From positions 48,702 to 112,701 of the forward strand of contig CAYQMF010000005.1 of the NCBI GenBank assembly GCA_964418595.1: 64,000 nucleotides of DNA. Reading direction: 5' to 3'. Shown here piece by piece: positions 56,338-64,000 of this stretch. The stretch comes from CAYQMF01 sp964418595 (GTDB lineage Bacteria > Planctomycetota > UBA1135 > UBA2386). The notes below the pieces were generated by a model, which was not told the DNA's origin, ran no database searches, and saw nothing but the letters and a program-made list of their open reading frames with translations. Within the stretch, counting starts at the first letter, position 1; every line of letters starts with the position of its first letter. Both the position numbers and the translations under genes were made by a program.

Positions 56338-56346
56338 TGCTAGACT
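56338..56346 (+). promoter_or_regulatory. Possible extended -10 promoter (TGCTAGACT)
   Basis: TGC TAGACT matches an extended -10. A weak TTCTGA lies 16 bases upstream. It would give a leader of about 70 bases before the ATG at 56425. Confidence 0.4.
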
Positions 56347-56424
56347 TCCGCGGCCATTCCGGCCGGTCCTCTCCCGCCGGTCAGCCCACCCGCAGTCGCC
56401 GCCTCTCACGCAAGATCCAAGTCC

Positions 56425-59400
56425 ATGAGATTGCTCAGTTTAAGCGCTCGTGTCTCCGCTCTGGGTGTCGCCATCCTCGCCGGGTGCTCCGGTGGAAGTA
56501 GCGCGCCTGGCGCCATCCGCGGCACCGGTGGCGACTTCCTGGTGCTGGCCACGGACCCGTTGCCGGACTCGCAGGTCTTCCTGAACGATCCGATCAAGTT
56601 CACCTTCAGCCGCGACGTCGATATCGCGACGGCGAACCTGAACTCGGTGAGCTTCGCGGTCTTCGACCTCAACGGCGTCTCCCTGCAGGAGCAGCCGCGC
56701 GGCACGTTCGCGCTGGGGTCGGCCCCGACGAGCGACGGCAGCCGCAACCAACGCGTGCTCGAGTTCCGCCCGGCGTTCCCGGACAACGACGACTACAGCA
56801 ACGGCGGCTTCAAGGCCGCGCGTCGCTACCTGCTGCAACTCGCGCAGGGTGATCCGCGGCGCGGCGCGACGCTGCAGGATCAGCTCGGGCAAGCGCTCAG
56901 CCAGCCGTTCACGCTCGCGTTCCGCACGGTCGACGGCCAGACTCCGTCGCAGTTGTTCCGCGACACCGGGTTCGGCGGGCCGCAGTTCGTGAAGGGCTCC
57001 GTCACGCCCTCGACCAACGGCGTGGCCAGCCTCGGCAAGAAGGGCCAGCAGAGCGTCGAGGTGCGGATCGAGTTCGACCAGCCGCTCAACCCCGTGTCGG
57101 CGAACGTTCCGACGCGATTGGATCCCAACCCCGCGAACATCGATCCCCGCACGATCACCGCGGAGCAGAAGGGCCGGATCTATCTGGAGTACGACGATCC
57201 GGAGTACGGGCGCGATGCGTGGATCCCTGCGCACGTCGACGTCGAGGTGAACACGAACGAGGGCAGCACGGTGGTGCTGCGTCCGGCGGGCGTGCTCCCG
57301 AACGGTGCGACGGTGCGCGTGATCGCCGACGCCAAGCTCGAGGATCTCGCCGGCGAGAGCAATCGCGGCAACGCGGACTACCAGCGGGTCGTCTTCCAGT
57401 TCCAGACCGAGTCGGCGCGCGCGCCGCAGTTCGACGCGATCGCCGAGAACTTCGAGTCGGGCGAGAACATCAACTTCGAAGCACCCTTCCTGGAGCCCGT
57501 CGCCGATCTCGGCATCGGCTATGCACGCGCCAGCTTCGCGTTCGAAGGCGGTGAGACCGAGTTCGACTACCGGCCGACGGTGCGCGAGGTCAACCTCAAC
57601 ACGGACTTCACGCAGATCTCGCCCGCCAACGGCGCACCGTTCAACGTGTCGGGCGGCGTGTTCCAGTTCCGCAACGTGACGATCCCCGCCGGCGTGACCG
57701 TGCGTGGCATCGGCACGAAGCCGATGGTGTGGCTCGTCACCGGCGACTTCGTCGTCGAAGGCGAGCTGACCGTGCAGGGCGGCAACGGCGCCCGTGTCGA
57801 TACGCTCAACTCCGCCAACTTCCCCACGCCCGGTGGCGTCGGCGGGTGCGGCGGTGGCAACGGTGGTCGTGGCAGCCCGCGCACGAACGACACGTCGATG
57901 AGCGGCGAGCCCGGCTTCGGTTCCAACCAGATCCCCGCCGGCGGCGGCCGCGGTGGCGTGCACTCCTGCACGCGCTCGGGTTGCAACCGCGGCGGTGGTG
58001 GCGGCGGCGGCAGCTACGCCACCTTCGGCGACCCTGACTACTTCACCGAGTTCAACGCGGCGACCGGCTTCCGCGTCATGCGCGGCAAGGGTGGTGCGAT
58101 GTGCAGCAACAACCTCGGTCCGCAGGCCGATGCTGGCCCGCTGCTGTTCTCGGACTCCCGCGCCGACAACAACTTCTGGGGCTCGGCCGTCGACCTCAAC
58201 CGGCAGCTGCGCATCGCGGGCGAGTTCCCTCTGCCCCGCGGTGGCACGGGCGGCGGTGGTGGCGGCGACACGGGCGGCGTGTGCGCTCCGAACGCGGCGT
58301 TCATCAACGACCAGAAGGGCGGTGGTGCGGGCGCCGGTGGTGGCGTGATCATCATCAAGGCCCTGCGTCGGATCATCGTTCGCGGCCAGGGTCGCATCAA
58401 CGCCGACGGCGGTGATGGCGGCGGTGGCGAGCAGGCTGGCACGAACGGCAACGCCGGCGGCGGCGGTGGCGGGTCGGGCGGCATGGTCGTCCTGATGGCG
58501 GGCAGCGGCATCCACATCACGGCGCATGGCGCGCCCTATGCGGACGGCCTCCCCACCAGCAACCAGAACCGCGCGTACGACTTCGCGGTGAGCGCGGATG
58601 GTGGCGTGTGCTACCGCGGTCCGTTCCAGGGCAATCCGATCTCCGGCAAGTACCCGGGCAAGGGTGGCCCGTCGTCCGGGTCGGTCTGGGACTTCAACCC
58701 GGTGGGCGGCTTCGGTGGCCTCGGCGTCGTGCAGCTCATGGCGCCCCCGGGCGACAACCTGCCGATCGCCCAGGACGGCGACGGGACCAACACGCGTCTC
58801 GACGACAACATCTTCTTCTACCCGGATGACGCCAAGCTCGACATCGGGCTGCGCAGCCCGAATCCGCACCGGCAGGGTGGCCCGGCGATCACCGGCTCCG
58901 AGAAGGTTCGCTACGTCGGTTGGCGCGGCTTCCCGAACGAGACGGGCAGCGAGCGCAAGGACGACACCGGCAACACGGTGACCCTGCAGCGCAACAATCA
59001 CGGCGAGGGTGATATCCGTCCATCGCCGATCCTGCTGCCCGCGCCGTTCGGCCCGCTGTCCCGGCTGCGGTCCCGTTGGATCGACACCGGGGCGACTGCG
59101 CGGCTCGCCGATGCGACCGGGACGTCGACCGCAGCCCGTACGTTCGTCGAGCAGGTCGACACGAGCGACCCGACCAACCCCTTCACGAGCCTGAAGGCGG
59201 GTCCGACGTACCTGTTCTCCGGCACGTTCGCGCAGGCGAACGAGGCGCAGGGCTACGTGCGCTACCGTCAGACGTCGTTGGGCGTCGAGGAGGACGTGGT
59301 CCCGGTCATGACGAACCCCGCGCCCGTGGCCGGACTCACGGCCAGCACGTGGCAGGGTCAGCCGGCGTACCGGCTGGTGCTCGCCGCGGCGTCCGCCGTG

Positions 59401-59970
59401 CTGGCCCAGACTCCGGATCGCTACACCGGCTACCGCGCCAGGCTGCGCGACACGCTGGGCACGATCGTCGGGTCGTTCCGGATCCTCGCCCACTCCGGCA
59501 GCGAGCTGTACCTGAGCACGGACGCGGGTCCGCTGCCCGAGGAGACCATCGCGACGGCGCAGGTCGTCGCCCAGATGGTCGGGTTCCGCAACTCGCAGGG
59601 CGAGGGCTTCGGCGCCACGGCCAGTGAGAACGGGCGCAACGTCCCGCTCATCAATGTGCGTGTCGGGTTTGCCTTCCACACCAACCCCAAGATCGCGGTG
59701 CAGGGCGCCAACGATCCCAACCGCATCCCGAACGACCCGAACAAGTTCCTCTACACGCTCGACCTGCAGCGGCCCGACGTGATGCGGCAGATCCGCGAAC
59801 TCGGGAAGACCAACAACGGCACCAAGGGCGCCGTGGCGGTGCAGTACGACCTGGTGTTCAACTCCGCGTTCTCGGAAGTGGGCGCGGGCAACGTCGATCC
59901 GGCTCGCGCGCTCAGCCCGAACAGCCCGCGCGCCGAGCTGCGGTATCTGGTCCTCCCCTTCCAGTTCTGA
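56425..59970 (+). CDS. Large glycine-rich surface lipoprotein, 1181 aa
   Basis: The ATG at 56425 begins a signal peptide with lipobox ILAGC (Cys21), so it is anchored as a lipoprotein. Residues about 40-150 and 200-330 look like bacterial Ig-like domains (DPIKFTFSRDVDIATANLN and RIEFDQPLNPVSA), which serve as stalks. About 430-720 is strongly Gly-rich (for example GGCGGGNGGRGS), broken by hydrophobic strands such as VIIIKALRRIIVRGQG and MVVLMAGSGIHITAHG, a pattern of a Gly-rich beta-helix or sheet. The C-terminal 400 residues are mixed beta. No catalytic site is seen. It likely forms a large surface or matrix structure. A hairpin follows the stop. Confidence 0.82.
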   Translation: MRLLSLSARVSALGVAILAGCSGGSSAPGAIRGTGGDFLVLATDPLPDSQVFLNDPIKFTFSRDVDIATANLNSVSFAVFDLNGVSLQEQPRGTFALGSAPTSDGSRNQRVLEFRPAFPDNDDYSNGGFKAARRYLLQLAQGDPRRGATLQDQLGQALSQPFTLAFRTVDGQTPSQLFRDTGFGGPQFVKGSVTPSTNGVASLGKKGQQSVEVRIEFDQPLNPVSANVPTRLDPNPANIDPRTITAEQKGRIYLEYDDPEYGRDAWIPAHVDVEVNTNEGSTVVLRPAGVLPNGATVRVIADAKLEDLAGESNRGNADYQRVVFQFQTESARAPQFDAIAENFESGENINFEAPFLEPVADLGIGYARASFAFEGGETEFDYRPTVREVNLNTDFTQISPANGAPFNVSGGVFQFRNVTIPAGVTVRGIGTKPMVWLVTGDFVVEGELTVQGGNGARVDTLNSANFPTPGGVGGCGGGNGGRGSPRTNDTSMSGEPGFGSNQIPAGGGRGGVHSCTRSGCNRGGGGGGGSYATFGDPDYFTEFNAATGFRVMRGKGGAMCSNNLGPQADAGPLLFSDSRADNNFWGSAVDLNRQLRIAGEFPLPRGGTGGGGGGDTGGVCAPNAAFINDQKGGGAGAGGGVIIIKALRRIIVRGQGRINADGGDGGGGEQAGTNGNAGGGGGGSGGMVVLMAGSGIHITAHGAPYADGLPTSNQNRAYDFAVSADGGVCYRGPFQGNPISGKYPGKGGPSSGSVWDFNPVGGFGGLGVVQLMAPPGDNLPIAQDGDGTNTRLDDNIFFYPDDAKLDIGLRSPNPHRQGGPAITGSEKVRYVGWRGFPNETGSERKDDTGNTVTLQRNNHGEGDIRPSPILLPAPFGPLSRLRSRWIDTGATARLADATGTSTAARTFVEQVDTSDPTNPFTSLKAGPTYLFSGTFAQANEAQGYVRYRQTSLGVEEDVVPVMTNPAPVAGLTASTWQGQPAYRLVLAAASAVLAQTPDRYTGYRARLRDTLGTIVGSFRILAHSGSELYLSTDAGPLPEETIATAQVVAQMVGFRNSQGEGFGATASENGRNVPLINVRVGFAFHTNPKIAVQGANDPNRIPNDPNKFLYTLDLQRPDVMRQIRELGKTNNGTKGAVAVQYDLVFNSAFSEVGAGNVDPARALSPNSPRAELRYLVLPFQF

Positions 59971-59975
59971 ACCGA

Positions 59976-59992
59976 GCCGCCCTTCGGGCGGC
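59976..59992 (+). terminator. Hairpin after the glycine-rich lipoprotein gene
   Basis: GCCGCCC / GGGCGGC forms a 7-bp stem with a TTC loop, 5 bases after the stop. There is no U-tract. Confidence 0.5.
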
Positions 59993-59993
59993 G

Positions 59994-60212
59994 CGGCTCA
60001 GGCTTTCTGGGGTCGCCGCAACGCGGGGTGAGCCGTGGAGGCGGGAGGCGCATCGGCCCCGCTGCGGCGACCTAGCCAGAGCGCGCCGCCTGAAAGGGCA
60101 GCGCGATCCGGCTCAGGCTTTCTGGGGTCGCCGCAACGCGGGGTGAGCCGAGGAGGCGGGAGGCGCATCGGCCCCGCTGCGGCGACCAGGCCAGAGCGCG
60201 CCGCCTGAAAGG
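59994..60212. repeat. Tandem pair of 104-bp structured repeats
   Basis: Copy 1 (59994-60097) and copy 2 (60109-60212) agree at all but three of 104 positions and are offset by 115 bases. Each unit has an internal inverted repeat, GGTCGCCGCAACGCGGGG with CCCCGCTGCGGCGACC, so each could fold into a strong hairpin. Both lie between the lipoprotein gene and the FG-GAP gene. The rest of the gap (60213-60384) has no recognised gene. The function is unknown; it could be a mobile miniature repeat or a transcribed structure. Confidence 0.85.
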
Positions 60213-60384
60213 CGGGGCGGGGGAGGGCGGCGCTGACGAGTCCGTGTCATGGGGGCGGGCGGGCCCGAGGTCTCCACGCCAGGAGGGGTCACGACCTTGG
60301 GCGGCTTCGTGTGACAAAATCCTGGTGCGTCCGGCCGCGGCGTGATCGCGGACACTCACCAGCAGTCCCTTTGAGCCACCCCCA

Positions 60385-63021
60385 GTGAGCGCGTTGCCAT
60401 GTACCCCGCCCCGGCTGTGGCCGTTGGCGGTTTCGGTGGCGCTGGCCTGGGCGGGGCTCGTGCCTGCGCAAGTCTCGACCGCGACGCATCTCGCCGAGGA
60501 GCGGCTGCGTCTGCCCGCGGGGCTCCCGGCGGCGGTCGACGCGGTGATCGCCGATCTCGACGGCGATGGCCTGATGGACCTGCTGCGCGCGTCGGAGCGC
60601 GGCGTGCACGTGTTGTTGCAGCGCGCGAGCGGAAGGTACGAGCTGCATCCTGCGCGACCTCTGATGCCGTTCGCCGGGGGGGTACGGTCGCTGGCACTGG
60701 GACGCCTCCGCCCCGGTGGCATCACGCCGGATCTGATCGTGGTCCAGAACGGCGCGCCGCCGTCGGTGTGGTGGAACGACGGGACGGGAGCCTTCCTCGC
60801 GGCGCCCTTTCTCCTGCCGGCGCCGATCGCGCCCGTGGCGCAGGCCATCGCGTTCGACTTCGACCACGTGCCACCGGACGAGATCCTGATGGTGCCCGAT
60901 CAAGGGCGGGCCCAGATCCTGGTGGGCCAACTGGACGGCAGCCATCTCGACGCCCCCGGTCTGCTCAATCCGAACCTGATCCTGCAGTCGCCACGCATGG
61001 CCATCATCGATGCCGATGGCGATGGTGACGACGACATCGTGGTCGCGAGTCCGGTGCAGACCGTGCCGTTCGTGCTCGACAACGGGCTCGGCGGTTTCCT
61101 CCAGCAGCGTCCGCTCCCGGTGCGGGGTGCGTACACGGCCGTCGCAGTGGGAGACCTGGATGGCGACCGTCGCGACGACCTCGTCTTGGCGCGAGCGTCG
61201 CCCCTGCCGGCGTCACTGGACTTCCTGCTCCTCTCCAACGGCAGCCTCGTGCAGCACGCGTTGCCCACGCCGTTCACCCTGGACGCTGCTGCGCTGCGCG
61301 TCGTCATCGCGGACACGAACGGGGACGGGGCGAACGACGTGCTGGTGCTGCAGGCCGACGGTCGCCTGCGCATCGGACTGAGCAACGGACTCCCGCGCTT
61401 CGACATGACGATGACGCTGGCGCCACTCGCCACGGCGCCCAGGTCGTGTCTGGCCGTCGGCGACACCGATCTCGATGGCGACATCGACGTGTTCGCGGGT
61501 GGCGGTCGATCGGGCACCACTGTCGTGCGGGACAGCTTCCTGCTCGGTCGCGGTCGCGGCGCCGCCTTCGTGGACACGGAGGCGATCTCGTTCCCCATCG
61601 GCGCCCTGGGCACTACCCCGACGGCAGGCGCCGCGGTCGACCACGATGGGGACGGCGACTTCGATCTGGTGACGTTCGGCGACAGCGGGGGCGTCCTCTA
61701 CGCCGATCCCCGCGGCGCGGCGCGCTTCGTCGAGCGCAACGGCGCGATCGCCGCCATCAACCTGCGCGGGATCACGCGCGTGAGCCGCGCGACGTTCGAC
61801 ACGCCCGACCGCGATCTGCTCGTGGTCGCGGACGCTGCGAACGGATCGGCGACGCCGCCGGGGCTGCGGCTCATGGTCTTGCAGGCCGGCGTCTACCGCG
61901 ACTTGAGTGCGCGCCTGCCGGCGGTCGCTCAGCAGGGATTGCTCGACGTGGCTTCGATCCGGGGCATCCTCGCCAACTCCCTGCCTCGCAGCGTCGACGA
62001 CATCGTGATCGCGGACACCGTGCGAGGTCTCACCCTCCTCGCCCACAGTGGGACGACGTTCGCCGAGACTCCGGGTGCCTTCTCCCCCGCGTTGCCGTCC
62101 GAGCCGGTGCAGCGGATCCTGGTGGGGGATCTGAACGGCGACCGCCGGGCGGACGCGGTCGTGCTGGGCTTCGGCGCGCGCGGCCTGACGATCGATGTCT
62201 ACCTGCGGAGCACGACGAACACGCCGCCGCTGTTCACGGCCCTCCCCACTGCCGCTCCGGCCGCGAGCCTGGGCCTCGCATCGGCGGTTCTCGAGGATCT
62301 CGACGGCGACTCCGACCTCGACCTGCTGGTCGCGCTGCGTGGCGCGGTGACGCAGCCGTTGTTGCTCCTCGTGAACGACGGCACGGGACGGCTCGTGGAT
62401 CGCAGCGCCGTGCGTCTGCCTGCCAGCCTGCCCGCCCCGATCGATCACGTGGTCGTCTTGCAGGCGCGCGGCGCCCCGCCCGTCATCCTGCTCGGCGCGG
62501 AGCAGGGGGCGGCGTTGTGGACGCTTGCCGGCGACGTGCTGGGCAACTTCTCGGGCGCCGCCATGCAGCCGATCCACGGCTCGACCCGTGTCCGCGGCTT
62601 CGTCGTCGAGGACTTCGACACCGATGGCGACGACGACTGCGTGGTGCTCGTCGAAGGCGCGCACCCGTCGCTGTTGCTGGGCGCCGATCTCCAACTGACC
62701 CAGGCGGGCCTGGCGAGCGCCGGTCGGGTCCTGCACATGCGCATGCGAGGTCCCGCGCCGACGGCGATCGCCGCGTGGTTCTGGTCGCCGGTGGGTCCGA
62801 CCCGCTTCGTGACGCCGGACTGGGGCGTGCTCCGCCTCGCTGCACCGCTGACCAGCCTCGCCGTGTTCCCGTTCGGCCCGACCCGGACGCAGGACGTGCA
62901 GTTCTCGATGCCGCCGTCGGCCGTCGACGTCACGCTGTTCTTCCAGTTGGCCGTGTTCGATCCGCGCACCGCCTCGCTCCGGCTCTCGAACCTGGAGCCG
63001 ACGGTACTGATCGGAAACTGA
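60385..63021 (+). CDS. Exported FG-GAP/VCBS-repeat protein, 878 aa
   Basis: The GTG at 60385 starts a signal peptide (MSALPCTPPRLWPLAVSVAL, then AWAGLVPAQ), so it is secreted. At least nine Asp-rich calcium-type loops recur along the chain: DLDGDGLMDLL, DADGDGDDDIV, DLDGDRRDDLV, DTNGDGANDVL, DTDLDGDIDVF, DHDGDGDFDLV, DLNGDRRADAV, DLDGDSDLDLL and DFDTDGDDDCV. These are the FG-GAP/VCBS pattern of beta-propellers, as in integrin alpha chains. The last 120 residues (from about FVTPDWGVLRL) are a separate beta domain ending SLRLSNLEPTVLIGN. Such proteins usually bind ligands or surfaces. No enzyme site is visible. Confidence 0.86.
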   Translation: MSALPCTPPRLWPLAVSVALAWAGLVPAQVSTATHLAEERLRLPAGLPAAVDAVIADLDGDGLMDLLRASERGVHVLLQRASGRYELHPARPLMPFAGGVRSLALGRLRPGGITPDLIVVQNGAPPSVWWNDGTGAFLAAPFLLPAPIAPVAQAIAFDFDHVPPDEILMVPDQGRAQILVGQLDGSHLDAPGLLNPNLILQSPRMAIIDADGDGDDDIVVASPVQTVPFVLDNGLGGFLQQRPLPVRGAYTAVAVGDLDGDRRDDLVLARASPLPASLDFLLLSNGSLVQHALPTPFTLDAAALRVVIADTNGDGANDVLVLQADGRLRIGLSNGLPRFDMTMTLAPLATAPRSCLAVGDTDLDGDIDVFAGGGRSGTTVVRDSFLLGRGRGAAFVDTEAISFPIGALGTTPTAGAAVDHDGDGDFDLVTFGDSGGVLYADPRGAARFVERNGAIAAINLRGITRVSRATFDTPDRDLLVVADAANGSATPPGLRLMVLQAGVYRDLSARLPAVAQQGLLDVASIRGILANSLPRSVDDIVIADTVRGLTLLAHSGTTFAETPGAFSPALPSEPVQRILVGDLNGDRRADAVVLGFGARGLTIDVYLRSTTNTPPLFTALPTAAPAASLGLASAVLEDLDGDSDLDLLVALRGAVTQPLLLLVNDGTGRLVDRSAVRLPASLPAPIDHVVVLQARGAPPVILLGAEQGAALWTLAGDVLGNFSGAAMQPIHGSTRVRGFVVEDFDTDGDDDCVVLVEGAHPSLLLGADLQLTQAGLASAGRVLHMRMRGPAPTAIAAWFWSPVGPTRFVTPDWGVLRLAAPLTSLAVFPFGPTRTQDVQFSMPPSAVDVTLFFQLAVFDPRTASLRLSNLEPTVLIGN

Positions 63022-63170
63022 CCCCGTACGTGGCGCGGGCCCGCCAGAACGGCGAGCCCGTGTGGACTGATGGACGGCACTCGCCAGAGAGGCGCCGCGG
63101 GAGCGTCCGCGGCTCGTGCCTCGCCGCGGCCGCTGCCGCGGCGGTCGCGGCCGACAACAGGTAGGCACCC

Positions 63171-63198
63171 GCGATGGCCGAGCAAGCTCGGCCATCGC
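63171..63198 (-). terminator. Hairpin downstream of groEL
   Basis: A perfect 12-bp stem, GCGATGGCCGAG / CTCGGCCATCGC, with a CAAG loop lies 4 bases after the groEL stop. It could stop transcription in either direction. A U-tract is not evident. Confidence 0.6.
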
Positions 63199-63202
63199 TC
63201 GC

Positions 63203-64000
63203 CTAGTAGTCCATGTCGCCCATCTCGTCCTCACCGCCGCCGGCGCCCTTCTTCCCCTTCTTCTCGGGAACGGTCGAGATCAGCGCCTCGGTGGTGAGCA
63301 GGAGGGTCGCGACGGATGCCGCGTTCTGCAGCGCCGCGGTCGTGACCTTGCAGGGGTCGATCACGCCACTCTTCTGCAGGTCCTCGTAGGTGTCGGAGGC
63401 GGCATTGTAGCCGTAACCGTACTCGTTCTTGGCGAGGACCGTCTGGACGACGATCGAGCCATCGACGCCGGCGTTCTTGGCGATCTGGCGGATCGGGGCT
63501 TCGATCGCGCGGCGCACGATCTCGGCACCGATGCGCTCGTCGCCTTCGAGCTTGAGGCTCTTGATGGCGCCCTGCGCGCGAAGCAATGCGACGCCGCCGC
63601 CGGGGAGGATGCCCTCCTCGACCGCCGCGCGCGTGGCGTGCAGCGCATCCTCGACGCGCGCCTTCTTCTCCTTCATCTCGGTCTCGGTGGCCGCGCCCTC
63701 GCGGATCAGCGCAACGCCGCGCGAGAGGGGGGCGGCGCGCTCCTGCAGCTTTTCCTTGTCGTAGTCGCTGGTCGCCTCTTCCACCTGCTGCTTGATCTGC
63801 GCCACGCGCGCGTCGATCGCCTTGGGATCGCCCGCGCCGCCGATGATGGTGGTGTCGTCCTTGTCGATCTCCACGCGCCGCGCGCGCCCGAGCACCGTGG
63901 GCTCGGCCTTCTCCAGCGTGAGACCCGCCTCTTCGGCGACCACCATGCCGCCGGTGAGCACCGCGAGATCCTCCAGCATCGCCTTCCTGCGATCGCCGAA
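63203..64000 (-). CDS. groEL: Chaperonin GroEL, C-terminal part (5' end outside the window)
   Basis: The window ends inside this gene, so only the last 265 residues are seen. They start FGDRRKAMLEDLAVLTGG, which corresponds to about residue 355 of E. coli GroEL, and continue through IDARVAQIKQQVEEATSDYD, RAAPLSRGVALIREGAATET, GILPGGGVALLRA and ATLLLTTEALISTVPEKKG. GroEL forms a double ring that refolds proteins with GroES and ATP. The tail ends GGGEDEMGDMDY instead of the GGM repeats of the classic housekeeping form. A different tail is typical of alternative or lineage-specific GroELs, so this may be one of several copies. A perfect hairpin follows. Confidence 0.95.
   Translation of the reverse strand, partial: FGDRRKAMLEDLAVLTGGMVVAEEAGLTLEKAEPTVLGRARRVEIDKDDTTIIGGAGDPKAIDARVAQIKQQVEEATSDYDKEKLQERAAPLSRGVALIREGAATETEMKEKKARVEDALHATRAAVEEGILPGGGVALLRAQGAIKSLKLEGDERIGAEIVRRAIEAPIRQIAKNAGVDGSIVVQTVLAKNEYGYGYNAASDTYEDLQKSGVIDPCKVTTAALQNAASVATLLLTTEALISTVPEKKGKKGAGGGEDEMGDMDY

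Noticed and set aside
56440..59679. Minus-strand frame of about 1080 codons opposite the glycine-rich lipoprotein
   Set aside because: The plus-strand gene has a lipobox, Ig-like domains and a Gly-rich region; the opposite frame is a shadow.

Overview
This is about 64 kb of very GC-rich bacterial chromosome. The gene content suggests a planctomycete-like bacterium, possibly of the lineage whose genomes are full of secreted, poorly characterised kelch, FG-GAP and beta-sandwich proteins. That assignment is an inference. It rests on several large signal-peptide proteins with 'DGDGxxD' or kelch repeats, FHA and CAP domain proteins, a caspase-like lipoprotein, the remnant of an ECF sigma factor with planctomycete-style motifs, and a GroEL tail that ends in an acidic GGGEDEMGDMDY rather than GGM. 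No rRNA, integrase, transposase, phage gene or CRISPR array was seen.

Layout. 0-7.5 kb: a hypothetical gene and tRNA-Arg(ACG), then a run of minus-strand genes: a three-gene envelope operon, a hypothetical gene, a caspase-like lipoprotein coupled to a second lipoprotein, and a third lipoprotein. 7.6-11 kb: a small secreted protein and a TPR-AAA+ ATPase / TPR-membrane protein pair. 11-20.2 kb: a two-gene operon with a 2322-residue protein of unknown function and a 500-residue partner. The decayed ECF sigma factor gene lies upstream of it. 20.2-34.8 kb: large exported proteins, an MFS transporter, a frameshifted membrane glycosyltransferase-like gene, and a duplicated fragment of a neighbouring gene. 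34.9-38.9 kb: a methionine operon with promoter, SAM-I riboswitch, homoserine dehydrogenase, metX, a cystathionine gamma-synthase-type enzyme and an unknown 96-residue protein. 38.9-46.4 kb: a UvrD/PcrA helicase, an orphan sigma-54-type AAA+ protein and two FHA-transmembrane proteins, one carrying a C-terminal CAP domain. 46.4-63 kb: a kelch protein, a manA - pseudouridine synthase - M16 peptidase pair operon, an AI-2E family transporter, a phosphodiesterase-like protein, a glycine-rich lipoprotein, a structured tandem repeat and an FG-GAP protein. The window ends inside groEL on the minus strand.

How the genes work together. The methionine operon is the clearest functional unit: homoserine is made, acylated and converted towards cystathionine or homocysteine, all behind one SAM sensor. 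Ten gene junctions overlap by a few bases (ATGA, GTGA or TGATG), so translational coupling is the main operon signature here. The most interesting unknown is the 11.1-19.5 kb operon. The FHA/CAP pair and the 96-residue protein behind the methionine genes come next. Several loci are broken or rearranged (ECF sigma factor, glycosyltransferase, duplicated fragment, possible frameshift near 3.9 kb), so the 19.8-33.7 kb stretch has been genetically unstable or contains assembly indels.
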